A stretch of 41,828 nucleotides of DNA, taken from Candidatus Enterococcus ferrettii (GTDB taxonomy: Bacteria; Bacillota; Bacilli; Lactobacillales; Enterococcaceae). The translations under genes and the position numbers were made by a program. The notes under the pieces were generated by a model. The model was not told the DNA's origin, did not search any database, and saw only the letters and a list, made by a program, of their open reading frames with translations. The DNA lies in contig NZ_JAFREL010000032.1 in assembly GCF_017377655.1 (NCBI RefSeq), forward strand, positions 1-41,828, given 5' to 3'. Shown here in pieces: positions 22,629 through 30,302 of this stretch (positions within the stretch are counted from its first letter, which is position 1; the number at the start of each line of letters is the position of its first letter).

Positions 22629-24533
22629 ATGGTGAAAAATCATGCCGATAAAATTATACGTGCGCCGGATAAAAAGAGTAAAAGCTCCTACTTGCTAAGC
22701 CAGGCAACGGATCGACATAAAGGAAGAATTGTCAGTAAAGATCATTCAAACAAACAGATCAAAGGTTCAACTGATAAACGAATTAAAAAAGGCAAGAATC
22801 GCAATCTGATCACAGGTGAGGAAACAGACCGAACAACGTTAAAAAGTAAGCAGAGAAGGTTACAAGACGAAAAAAGGGCAAAAGATAAAAGGCTTGGAAC
22901 GAAACAAGATCAGGATTCGGCAAAAGGAGAGAAAACATATAACTCCATTGATGCGTTAAAAAGAAACGAGCGCTTGAAGCAGCAGAGGGATAAAAAAGAT
23001 AAGGAAGGGAAAGACAAAACAAGGGATAGCGTAGGAGAGCGCACCGAAAGCGATAATGATTCTTCAAGTAACTTAGACAAGGAAACAACGGATCACGACA
23101 GCAGGTCAGCAGGGAAAAAGAGCAGTTTAAGCGGTAGAAGAAGCATTCTTGATCGAACAGCAACCGTTGCGTTTGACGTTCTAACAGATGAAATGATGGA
23201 CGCTGCGGGTGCGTCAGATAGCAACGGGGTTAGAGAAGCGAAGCAGCTACGACGAGGGGCTAAAAAAGGCGCTGCTGCGTATCGTAAAACAAGGTGGGGA
23301 ATCACTCGTTTAAAGAAGACGTCACGGACTGTCAAACAGTCAGCTACAAGAACAGTAGCGTATGCACGAGCGCTCGCTTCTAAGCAAACTGTGAAGCTAA
23401 TCGTTGCTAAAGCAGCTGCACCAGCTGCGGCAATTATGATGATCGTAGCCTTAGCTGCGACAGTGGTTGCCGGAGCATCATTTTTAAGTTTTGGTACAGG
23501 AGATTGTGAGACGCAAGCCACTAGTACTAATATCACCTCAAAAAGTCAGGAAGAAAACGCAAAAGCTATTTATGACTTTGTAATGACTAATGTTCCTGGG
23601 GCTACACCGCAAGGCGTTGTCGGAATGATCGGAAACTTTCATCAGGAATCACAGATGGACCCAGCAGCAATTGAAGATCGTAGCAAACCCTTATCCGGAC
23701 ACGGAATTGCTCAATGGACGAGGGATCGTACAACGAATCTAAAGAATTTTGCGAAGGAAAAAGGGAAAGAGTGGTCAGATTTAGGTCTACAGTTAGACTT
23801 CTTACTGTATGAACTAAATGGATCTGAAAAAGCGTCAGTAGCAGCTTTAAAAATGACGAACGTAGAAGAAGCGACAGCAGCCTGGCAAACTCTTTTCGAG
23901 AGAGCCGGTGTCCCAGCAATGGGGAACCGCTTAGCATTTGCGAACGAATGGTATGCAAAACTAAAAGATACTGATCCTATGTCGTCCTCTGCTATGTCAA
24001 CGGCAGCTGATGGCGAGCTAGGATCGCTTCTCTGCGGTGAAGGTGGCGACGGCGGCGAAATTTTAGATGTAGCGAAAGGTTGGCTAGGTTGGTTCTACTA
24101 TGTACAAGCTCACCCTTCGCCAGATTTAGGCGATTTAAACAATCCTAATAAAAGCGGTGGCACGGATTGCTCTGGCTTTGTATGGCTCGTGCTAAATAAG
24201 GCTGGTTACAATGTTCCGCCAGGTATGCAGTGGTACACGGGATCGATGGCAAGTGATGCGAAAGGCAGCAAGCAATACTTGAAACAAATTAGCGAGAGTG
24301 AAGCAGAAGCAGGGGATATAGTGATCGTGAACCTGGGGGCTGGCTTATCAGACGATGGTCATACGGCTATTCTGGTAGAAAAATGGCATGGCTTGGAAAC
24401 AAAGATTATTGAAGAAGGTGGCGGCAAGGACAGCGTAAGCTACGGACAAGTGAATACGTCATTTGGCTATCTATTGAATGGTGGAGATGTAACGCTGGCA
24501 CGTTCAATCAAAAAGGGGGCACCAGTAGATTAA
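22629..24533 (+). CDS. Bifunctional cell-wall hydrolase of the transfer system (PrgK/VirB1-like)
   Basis: About 634 aa. ATG 22629 is preferred since GGGGTGAT lies 4-11 bp before it; in-frame GTG and ATG codons sit within this site. The first 200 residues are extremely basic and charged. A membrane helix follows (about 257-288, AAAPAAAIMMIVALAATVVAG). The first outer domain is a phage tail-type lysozyme with Glu340 in NFHQESQMDP and GIAQW; the second is NlpC/P60-like with Cys514 (TDCSGFVW) and His578 (DDGHTAIL). It resembles PrgK, with two wall-cutting domains on one membrane anchor. The long Lys-rich cytoplasmic part might contact DNA or other channel proteins. Confidence 0.88.
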   Translation: MVKNHADKIIRAPDKKSKSSYLLSQATDRHKGRIVSKDHSNKQIKGSTDKRIKKGKNRNLITGEETDRTTLKSKQRRLQDEKRAKDKRLGTKQDQDSAKGEKTYNSIDALKRNERLKQQRDKKDKEGKDKTRDSVGERTESDNDSSSNLDKETTDHDSRSAGKKSSLSGRRSILDRTATVAFDVLTDEMMDAAGASDSNGVREAKQLRRGAKKGAAAYRKTRWGITRLKKTSRTVKQSATRTVAYARALASKQTVKLIVAKAAAPAAAIMMIVALAATVVAGASFLSFGTGDCETQATSTNITSKSQEENAKAIYDFVMTNVPGATPQGVVGMIGNFHQESQMDPAAIEDRSKPLSGHGIAQWTRDRTTNLKNFAKEKGKEWSDLGLQLDFLLYELNGSEKASVAALKMTNVEEATAAWQTLFERAGVPAMGNRLAFANEWYAKLKDTDPMSSSAMSTAADGELGSLLCGEGGDGGEILDVAKGWLGWFYYVQAHPSPDLGDLNNPNKSGGTDCSGFVWLVLNKAGYNVPPGMQWYTGSMASDAKGSKQYLKQISESEAEAGDIVIVNLGAGLSDDGHTAILVEKWHGLETKIIEEGGGKDSVSYGQVNTSFGYLLNGGDVTLARSIKKGAPVD

Positions 24534-24548
24534 AAAGGTGGTAGTAAA

Positions 24549-25205
24549 ATGTTAGACAAGCGAAAAATCATTACTATTTTTGGTGCAGTTCTATTTGCTG
24601 CAACTATGGCTTTTGGATTATTCAAATTCCAAAAAACAATTGACTCACAAAAGCAACTGATCAGTAAGTTGTCAGAATCTAATCAAGAGTTAAACCAAGT
24701 AAACAAAGAGGTTCGAGGGAAATACACGAAGCTTGTAACACAGAATGCGGAAAGAAAGGGGGAAGAAAACGAAACGTTGCAGCCTGCTGATCCTATTGAG
24801 TCGGAAGAACCAGGCTACGAAGAGTTCGAGAAGATTGTGAACACTACGTATCAAGAGCTTTACAACTATACTCCTGAAACATATGAGCAGCGCAAGGACA
24901 AGGTAAAAAACTATTTGTCTGATGATCTAATGAAGACTTATTTTGGTAACAAGGGCACGTTCGGAGACGCTGCGAATAATGAATCGAAATTGACTAAAGC
25001 AAGTGTTTACCATGATGAAATGAAAGACAATCAGATCCAAGGGATCGTTGTTGCACGTTATGAAAGTAGATATGTCAGTGAATACGCAAGTGGTGAGTTT
25101 TTCAAAGGAATGGAGCTTTACGAGATTACTTATGATTCAGCAGAAAAGAAATTGACCCACATTCAAAGTTTGGGTAGTGGTTTCACAGGCGATATGCTGA
25201 ACTAG
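24549..25205 (+). CDS. VirB8-like transfer protein (PrgL-type)
   Basis: A 218-aa bitopic protein. A short cytoplasmic N-terminus and one membrane helix (about 7-25) are followed by a coiled coil (DSQKQLISKLSESNQELNQV) and an NTF2-like domain (about 80-215) of the VirB8/PrgL type. AGGTGG lies before the ATG. Such proteins form a scaffold ring around the channel. A second VirB8/TcpC-like protein is encoded at 26.2 kb, so the system probably has two such scaffolds. Confidence 0.75.
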   Translation: MLDKRKIITIFGAVLFAATMAFGLFKFQKTIDSQKQLISKLSESNQELNQVNKEVRGKYTKLVTQNAERKGEENETLQPADPIESEEPGYEEFEKIVNTTYQELYNYTPETYEQRKDKVKNYLSDDLMKTYFGNKGTFGDAANNESKLTKASVYHDEMKDNQIQGIVVARYESRYVSEYASGEFFKGMELYEITYDSAEKKLTHIQSLGSGFTGDMLN

Positions 25206-25216
25206 GAGCGTGTTTG

Positions 25217-25579
25217 ATGAAGAAATCAAGTAAATATATCCTGATTGTCGTATGCAGTCTTATAACGGCAGCAAGCAGCTTATTTGTTCATATGAGCTAT
25301 ACGTTCCATCGTTCGATTTCTATTGAGCTTACAGCTGACAGCAACAAGACAATTTTCTTTTACCGTGATGATTGTTCAGATTGTAAGAAGGTTTTTCCTA
25401 TTGTCTATTTTAATCGGATAAGTAACAAGAACGTTATTCTTGTGAATATGAATAATCCTACAAATCGAAAGTATATTAGTAAATTCGAATTAAAGTCTGT
25501 CCCTACGTTTGCCAAAGGTGACAATCAGTATGTTGGAATCGACCAGGAACAAGTGAAAAAAATTTTAAGTAGTGAGTAG
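25217..25579 (+). CDS. Membrane-tethered thioredoxin-like protein
   Basis: A 120-aa protein; ATG 25217 is seven bases after TAGGAGC (an upstream TTG is less well spaced). An N-terminal signal anchor (about 6-25) is followed by a thioredoxin-type fold facing outside: CxxC motif CSDC in FFYRDDCSDCKKVFP, and a cis-proline site in SVPTF. It may form or repair disulfides in transfer proteins, or act as a bacteriocin-accessory-like thiol protein. Its place inside the T4SS operon points to channel assembly; that is inference. Confidence 0.75.
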   Translation: MKKSSKYILIVVCSLITAASSLFVHMSYTFHRSISIELTADSNKTIFFYRDDCSDCKKVFPIVYFNRISNKNVILVNMNNPTNRKYISKFELKSVPTFAKGDNQYVGIDQEQVKKILSSE

Positions 25580-25587
25580 GTGAAAGT

Positions 25588-25842
25588 ATGGCAAAAAAAA
25601 CAGTTGAAGAACGAATTAGTAAAAAGAAAACAGAAATTGAACAGCTGCAAAAGCGTATTGATGATGATAACCAAAAATTGAAAAAACTAAAGGGAGAGTT
25701 AGAAGCTCTTGAGACAAGTCAAGTGATGACGATACTTGAAGACTTCAAAATGTCTCCTGATGAACTAAGAAGTCTTTTAAGAACACAATCATATTCAGCC
25801 TTGAAAAACGCTAATACTCAGGTACAATCAAGTCAACAATAA
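25588..25842 (+). CDS. Small coiled-coil protein (DUF4315-like)
   Basis: An 84-aa cytoplasmic protein. Residues 5-45 are a coiled coil of KKKTEIEQLQKRIDDDNQKL type and residues 46-75 hold a short helical end (MTILEDFKMSPDELRSLL). This matches the DUF4315 small-protein pattern found within Firmicutes conjugation operons, in the PrgM position. Function is unknown; a role in assembly is suggested only by context. Confidence 0.7.
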   Translation: MAKKTVEERISKKKTEIEQLQKRIDDDNQKLKKLKGELEALETSQVMTILEDFKMSPDELRSLLRTQSYSALKNANTQVQSSQQ

Positions 25843-25859
25843 AGTGAGGAGTTGGCTCA

Positions 25860-26219
25860 TTGATCTGTCTGAGACGTACTATATCCGTATTAATTGCAAT
25901 CCCTTGTTTACTAATAGGGATTGTGTGTTGGCTAGTTGGCTTAATTTTTACACTTGTAGGAGTAATTATCAAAAAAATAGGATCATGCTTTTTAGGAGTG
26001 TTCTCGCTCGGCGTCATATGTGTGATTGGTTTTTCAATTCATGAATTATTATCACCTCATACAACTGATGATATGCATGCGATATTTTCAACTATAGGTA
26101 TTTCTTTAGTAATAATGCTGGCAGTTATTTTTACAGTTATCTTAGCTGGCAGCGTAAGCCTAGTCTTAGTCAAATTGAGTGGTGAGATAATCAGATTACC
26201 CAAAAAATTCTGGTACTAA
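25860..26219 (+). CDS. Hypothetical membrane protein in the T4SS operon
   Basis: A 119-aa protein starting at TTG 25860, eight bases after GAGGAG. Three or four hydrophobic segments fill most of its length (ISVLIAIPCLLIGIVCWLVG, VIIKKIGSCFLGVFSLGVIC, IGISLVIMLAVIFTVILAG). No family is recognised. Position between the DUF4315-like and the second VirB8-like gene suggests an accessory part of the channel. Confidence 0.6.
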   Translation: MICLRRTISVLIAIPCLLIGIVCWLVGLIFTLVGVIIKKIGSCFLGVFSLGVICVIGFSIHELLSPHTTDDMHAIFSTIGISLVIMLAVIFTVILAGSVSLVLVKLSGEIIRLPKKFWY

Positions 26220-26238
26220 TAAGGGAGGTGAAAATCTA

Positions 26239-27033
26239 TTGTTCAACAGAAAAAAGTCGTACATGACATTCACGCTGCAAGAAGGGATTTCCTTTCCCCA
26301 AGAAGCAATAGAATTATACGAAGCCCTTGCTTTAATTGAGCAGGAAAACAAGAAATTACTCGATTCCGGAAATCAAGGTACGGTACAGATCACACTCTAT
26401 AACAAAAAGAGACAGATCCAATTGCGGCAAGTTTTATCATTGCCAATCAACAATAAAATTGAGGAAGAAATTGCTCGTTTAATTGATGCAGCAGAAACAA
26501 CCAATCAACCACAGAAGAAGCAGACGAATTTTAAAAAAAATTCCGCTGCTTCTTTTTTGTCCAATCGTGGGAAATTATTTAACGTGCTAACCGTGATAAA
26601 CACGTTTGCAGCTGCTGCAATGATTTTGCTTTTCTTGTTTAACGACACAAGTAAACCAAACATTCAAACTACTAGCAGTAAAAGTGAATTGACTATTGAA
26701 GAAGTTGAGAATTATCAGAATGATCGGCAAGGTATTGATTTACTAAGCCGCTTTTTTTTACCTAACTACTATTCGGGAAACAAAGAAAATATCCGAAACT
26801 TTTTAGACAACCAAACGTTCAAAAAGTCTGAGGTGACAAACGGGCAAGTGCAATCAGTTCTTGCAGAAAAGTTAGTAAAGAAGGGAGAAAAATACCAGGT
26901 TTCTTATGTGCTGCTTGTTCAAGATGATCAGCAAAAAAGAAACGTCCGGATCACGTATACGGTAAAAAAGGACAAAGACGCAAAGTATAAATATTTGATT
27001 ATTACGGAACCAAAAGAAAGCGAATATCCATAA
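26239..27033 (+). CDS. TcpC/VirB8-like transfer protein with long cytoplasmic head
   Basis: A 264-aa protein starting at TTG 26239 after GGAGGTGAAAA. Residues 1-105 are cytoplasmic and end in a basic stretch; one membrane helix (about 112-133) follows; the outer part (140-264) has the alpha/beta pattern of TcpC/NTF2-like domains (DLLSRFFLPNYYSGNKENIR ... YQVSYVLLVQDD ... VRITYTVKK). TcpC and PrgL-type proteins are essential scaffolds. It is the second such protein here. Confidence 0.7.
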   Translation: MFNRKKSYMTFTLQEGISFPQEAIELYEALALIEQENKKLLDSGNQGTVQITLYNKKRQIQLRQVLSLPINNKIEEEIARLIDAAETTNQPQKKQTNFKKNSAASFLSNRGKLFNVLTVINTFAAAAMILLFLFNDTSKPNIQTTSSKSELTIEEVENYQNDRQGIDLLSRFFLPNYYSGNKENIRNFLDNQTFKKSEVTNGQVQSVLAEKLVKKGEKYQVSYVLLVQDDQQKRNVRITYTVKKDKDAKYKYLIITEPKESEYP

Positions 27034-27052
27034 ATCTATTCAGAAAAGGAAG

Positions 27053-27859
27053 ATGAATACAATGAAAAAAATCTTAGTCGTAACCTTGTTTAGCACTTTA
27101 ATATTAGGAACGTCGGGAGTAACAAGTTTTGCAGCAGAAGTACAACAGGATCAACCGATAGCTATAGTGCCATTTGAAATTACTGATCCGACTGATCCTT
27201 CTGTTCCACCAACGCCCGATCCTGATCCAAACCCGACACCAGACCCTGATCCAAATCCTGATCCGAATCCAACGCCGGACCCTGATCCCGATCCTGATCC
27301 AAATCCAACACCGGACCCTGATCCCGATCCTGATCCAGGTCCAACACCAGACCCTGATCCCGATCCTGATCCAGGTCCAACGCCAAACCCTGATCCCGAT
27401 CCTGATCCGAGTCCAACGCCCGATCCTGATCCAACGCCTAAACCTGATCCGACACCAACACCAAAGCCAGATCCAAAACCTGATCCAACACCGACACCAG
27501 GTGACCAAAATGGAGACAAGGGAAATCAAACAGCTAACAATCCAACACCGTCGCCTGTAAATACCAATCCGACACCCCAAGCACCTGTATTAACAAGCGG
27601 AAATCAAACAGTAATTGCAACCGTAGACGGGAATCCTATTGTGCTGCAAGCCGACGGATCAACTAAAACAGTATTGCCTGAGACAATCGGAGCTAGGGTT
27701 CAAAAAGATGGATCACTCGTGATCAAAGACAAAGAAGGAAATGAGAAAGTTTTACCTAAAACTGGTGAGAAAACTAGCGGTGCATTAACAACGTTGGGAA
27801 TGATGATTGTCAGTTTATTTGCGTTCATTTTGAAACAGAGAAAGGAAGTTTCTGAGTAA
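27053..27859 (+). CDS. Proline-rich LPxTG surface protein
   Basis: A 268-aa secreted protein with signal peptide (cleavage near SFAAE). Residues about 45-160 are DPDPNPTP-type repeats encoded by a 36-bp DNA unit, giving a stiff, acidic wall-spanning stalk. A short C-terminal globular part (VIATVDGNPIVLQADGS ...) ends in LPKTGE, a membrane segment and RKE tail, so a sortase will anchor it. ATG 27053 is near the ribosome site; ATG 27062 is possible. As the last gene of the T4SS block it may serve cell contact, as PrgC-type stalk proteins do in pheromone plasmids. Confidence 0.8.
   Translation: MNTMKKILVVTLFSTLILGTSGVTSFAAEVQQDQPIAIVPFEITDPTDPSVPPTPDPDPNPTPDPDPNPDPNPTPDPDPDPDPNPTPDPDPDPDPGPTPDPDPDPDPGPTPNPDPDPDPSPTPDPDPTPKPDPTPTPKPDPKPDPTPTPGDQNGDKGNQTANNPTPSPVNTNPTPQAPVLTSGNQTVIATVDGNPIVLQADGSTKTVLPETIGARVQKDGSLVIKDKEGNEKVLPKTGEKTSGALTTLGMMIVSLFAFILKQRKEVSE
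27213..27500 (+). repeat. Tandem DNA repeat encoding Asp-Pro stalk
   Basis: Units built on CCTGATCC (Asp-Pro), with a 36-bp higher-order repeat (CCTGATCCCGATCCTGATCC then a variable 16 bp) present about four times between 27264 and 27420. Such repeats expand and contract by slippage, so stalk length probably varies among strains. Confidence 0.85.
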
Positions 27860-27895
27860 TGAGTGACTTAGGAATTATCCAGAAAGGAGAAGTTC

Positions 27896-28957
27896 ATGAA
27901 CGCTGAAAAATCGAATAAAAGTAAAGAGTTATTGCAGCAAGCAGAAGAGGGAATTAAACAGTTTTTAGAGTCAGATAAGTACAAAGATTTTCTAAAAACG
28001 ATGTCTCAATTTCACCGGTATAGTGTAAATAATACGATACTAATCTTTATGCAAAAGCCTGATGCTAGTCATGTTGCAGGCTATCAATCCTGGAAGAAAA
28101 AGTTTAATCGTCAAGTTAATAAAGGCGAAAAATCTATCAAGATCATAGGCGGCAGAGAGTATAAACGAAAAGTCGAAGAAATCGAAAATGGTGTGAAAGT
28201 AGAAAAAGAAGTTAAAGGTATTAGCTTCTTTCCCGTTTCAGTATTTGACGTAAGTCAAACAACCGGTGATCCACTACCCAAGTTGGTCAATGAGTTGCAG
28301 CAAGATGTGTCTGACTACAAGAATTTGTATCATGCGATTAAGGAAAGTACCGACTTTGACGTATCCTTTGATGATATAAAGTCTGGCGCTAAAGGCTACT
28401 GTCGTCCATTAGATAATCAAATTGTAATCAACAAAGGTATGAGTCAATCACAGACAATCAAGACATTGATACATGAGATCACTCATGCTGATTTACATGC
28501 TGACGAATTCAAAAATAATGATGTAGAAAGGACGACTAAAGAGTCCAAAGAAGTAGAAGCAGAGAGTACAGCTTTTATCGTTTGCGAACATTATGGAATC
28601 GACACGAAAGATTATAGTTTCCCTTATCTAGCAGCTTGGTCAAGCTCAAAAGAGCTTGAAGAATTGAAGGCTAGTTTTGAAAAAATTCAAAAACAAGCCG
28701 ATAGTCTAATTCAAAGAATTGACACCAATTTGGAATCAATCCTCAAAGAAAAAGAATTAGAAGTGACGCAGGAAAAAGAGCAGGATTTGAAAGATATTAA
28801 AGTACCGGATATTAGCAAAATGCCTTTAAGTGAACGGCTAAATTACTTTCAAGAGAAAGCCGATTCGATAAACCAAGTAAGAAAAAAAGACCAAGTTCTT
28901 CAGAATCATATTTCCCATTCAGAGAAAAAAGAAAAGAACAAAGAAGCAGCAAAATAG
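27896..28957 (+). CDS. ArdC-type antirestriction protein with metallopeptidase motif
   Basis: A 353-aa protein with AGAAAGGAG upstream. Residues 1-110 match the ArdC N-terminal ssDNA-binding domain (YKDFLKTMSQFHRYSVNNTILI, then AGYQSWKKKFNRQVNKGEKSI). The central zinc-binding HEITH is at 193-197 with a downstream glutamate-rich helix (EVEAESTAFIV), as in ImmA/IrrE-like ArdC domains. The C-terminal 80 residues are helical and Lys/Glu-rich. ArdC proteins protect incoming single-stranded plasmid DNA from host restriction, matching its position next to oriT. The frame continues in the -1 frame past the stop (see findings). Confidence 0.85.
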   Translation: MNAEKSNKSKELLQQAEEGIKQFLESDKYKDFLKTMSQFHRYSVNNTILIFMQKPDASHVAGYQSWKKKFNRQVNKGEKSIKIIGGREYKRKVEEIENGVKVEKEVKGISFFPVSVFDVSQTTGDPLPKLVNELQQDVSDYKNLYHAIKESTDFDVSFDDIKSGAKGYCRPLDNQIVINKGMSQSQTIKTLIHEITHADLHADEFKNNDVERTTKESKEVEAESTAFIVCEHYGIDTKDYSFPYLAAWSSSKELEELKASFEKIQKQADSLIQRIDTNLESILKEKELEVTQEKEQDLKDIKVPDISKMPLSERLNYFQEKADSINQVRKKDQVLQNHISHSEKKEKNKEAAK

Positions 28958-29043
28958 GCGATTTTGAAGAAGAACAATTAGCTGCTATTTCCGAGAAACC
29001 CAAAATAATATTTTTAAATCCGGCACTACTATTAGGTGAATTT

Positions 29044-29172
29044 ATGTGCCAGATAATGGTCATTCAACAGCAGCAAGAAAATGAGTATAGAAAAAAACTA
29101 TTCGTTCAGGAAGCAGCTGCTTACGAAGAAAAGAAGCTGCTAGAATATTACAGGGAGGAAAGGCAATTATGA
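29044..29172 (+). CDS. Small coupled protein (42 aa)
   Basis: Starts at ATG 29044 (MCQIMVIQQQQENEYRKKL) with a modest AGGTGA before it, and its stop overlaps the next ATG as ATGA, the same coupling seen elsewhere in this operon. The frame stays open upstream to within the ArdC gene without a normal start, so the true product may be longer. It is charged and helical with no recognised domain. Confidence 0.4.
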   Translation: MCQIMVIQQQQENEYRKKLFVQEAAAYEEKKLLEYYREERQL

Positions 29173-29435
29173 AAGTGAGTATTACACAGCACGAGGTTGA
29201 AATTATTAGCAGCCACCTATCACTAGCAAAGGAAAAAACAAAAGCAAGCGTGGCGCAAGAAGTCGAAAACATGGTTTCGCTGCTGCAAAGCGAACAAGGC
29301 AAACAGTATATTGAAGATGATGAACAGCGAGCCTATACGCTTGATCAGTACAAATCGACAGCTGAAAAATTAGCAGAAGTAACAGAAGACGAATTCCAAA
29401 AGATTGATCTTTCGTCAGCAGATATGCTGAGGTAA
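29169..29435 (+). CDS. Hypothetical acidic helical protein
   Basis: An 88-aa soluble protein with GGGAGGAAAGG before its ATG, which overlaps the preceding stop. It reads as two long helices (EIISSHLSLAKEKTKASVAQ, DQYKSTAEKLAEVTEDEFQK). No domain is recognised. It is the last gene before the probable oriT, so an accessory role in DNA processing is possible but unproven. The hairpin and terminator that follow end the transfer transcript. Confidence 0.6.
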   Translation: MKVSITQHEVEIISSHLSLAKEKTKASVAQEVENMVSLLQSEQGKQYIEDDEQRAYTLDQYKSTAEKLAEVTEDEFQKIDLSSADMLR

Positions 29436-29453
29436 AAAGAAAAATCACGGGGT

Positions 29454-29514
29454 TTGGGGCGAAGCCCCAAGTATAAAAAAGAAGAGAAGCCAAACCGCTC
29501 TCTTCTTTTTTTTT
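29454..29514 (+). terminator. Hairpin plus terminator closing the transfer operon
   Basis: TTGGGGC-GAA-GCCCCAA (29454-29470) is followed by an AAGAAGAG/CTCTTCTT stem (29479-29507) running into a tract of about nine T. Confidence 0.75.
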
Positions 29515-29518
29515 ATGT

Positions 29519-29830
29519 AAGATGGTACCATCTTGCAAATCTTGCTATAAGACTTCCTGCCAAAAAACGGCAGGAAGTCCACAGCAAGTTTGCTCACTAT
29601 TGAAAATAGGAAAGAGCAGACACCTTACTTTTTTCTTTCGCAGAAAAAAGTAACAAAAAAGAACTCTCACACTCGCCGTGTGGGGGCGTGCCAAACGAAT
29701 GGGGATTCGTTCAGCAAGCTGGTAGCGTGAGGGGGCTTGTTTTTAGCTGTCAATTCCTTAAATTCCTTCCCTACGTTCAGTCAGACATTTACCATTGACG
29801 GCACGTCTTAATTCCTTCTTTTTGAAAATA
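29519..29830. other. Probable origin of transfer (oriT)
   Basis: About 300 non-coding bases directly upstream of mobC and the relaxase, packed with dyads: AAGATGGTACCATCTT (29519-29534), an 11-bp perfect stem GACTTCCTGCC/GGCAGGAAGTC (29551-29579), CACAC/GTGTG (29668-29682), and AACGAAT-GGGG-ATTCGTT (29694-29711). Two similar G-rich blocks (GTGTGGGGGCGTG, GCGTGAGGGGGCTTG) bracket the last hairpin, and AATTCCTT occurs repeatedly near 29755-29820. Position and structure fit an oriT cut by the adjacent relaxase; the nick site cannot be fixed by eye. Confidence 0.65.
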
Positions 29831-29855
29831 GTTTAATCCGTTAGAAGGTGATACA

Positions 29856-30302
29856 TTGGAGAATCAAGTTGAAAATATACCGGAATTCAATCAGTTAATC
29901 ATGCAAAAAACGTCCGATGAAGTTTTAGAAATTGCGAATACGTATGATGATTCAGTACGCAGCATTCAAAAAAAATTTAGAGTTTCGGAACGAGAAAACT
30001 TCCTGATTCAATATAAAATGAACTTATCCAACACGAGAAATTTCACACATTATGCTTGCCGGATGTGTCTTTCTGGAATGACCGTTACAACAGATTTTTC
30101 AGACTTACGAGCGTTAACCAGTGAATTAGGTAGGATAGGGAACAATATAAACCAACTGGCACACAAAGCAAACATGACCAATAACATTGAAAAGGACGAT
30201 TTCCAATCTTTGAAAAATGAATATGATCAGCTGGCAAAATTGGTTAGTGAAGCGTTATTGTACAAGTTGAAACGTGCAAGAGATTTTCAGAGGTACGTTT
30301 AG
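29856..30302 (+). CDS. MobC/PcfF-like relaxosome accessory protein
   Basis: A 148-aa protein starting at TTG 29856 after GAAGGTGAT. The segment LTSELGRIGNNINQLAHKAN (about 90-110) is the MobC signature; the part before it (SERENFLIQYKMNLSNTRNF) likely includes the DNA-binding ribbon-helix-helix. In pCF10, PcfF binds oriT and recruits the relaxase. Its stop overlaps the GTG start of the relaxase, so both are produced together. Confidence 0.85.
   Translation: MENQVENIPEFNQLIMQKTSDEVLEIANTYDDSVRSIQKKFRVSERENFLIQYKMNLSNTRNFTHYACRMCLSGMTVTTDFSDLRALTSELGRIGNNINQLAHKANMTNNIEKDDFQSLKNEYDQLAKLVSEALLYKLKRARDFQRYV

Noticed and set aside
23093..23536. A 147-codon minus-strand frame in the PrgK-like gene
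   Set aside because: It is a shadow of the Ala/Lys-rich coding sequence; no promoter or ribosome site.
27104..27580. Long minus-strand and alternative-frame open frames opposite the proline-rich gene
   Set aside because: They arise from the repetitive CCTGATCC unit, which is open in several frames. Only the plus frame has a signal peptide and LPxTG end.
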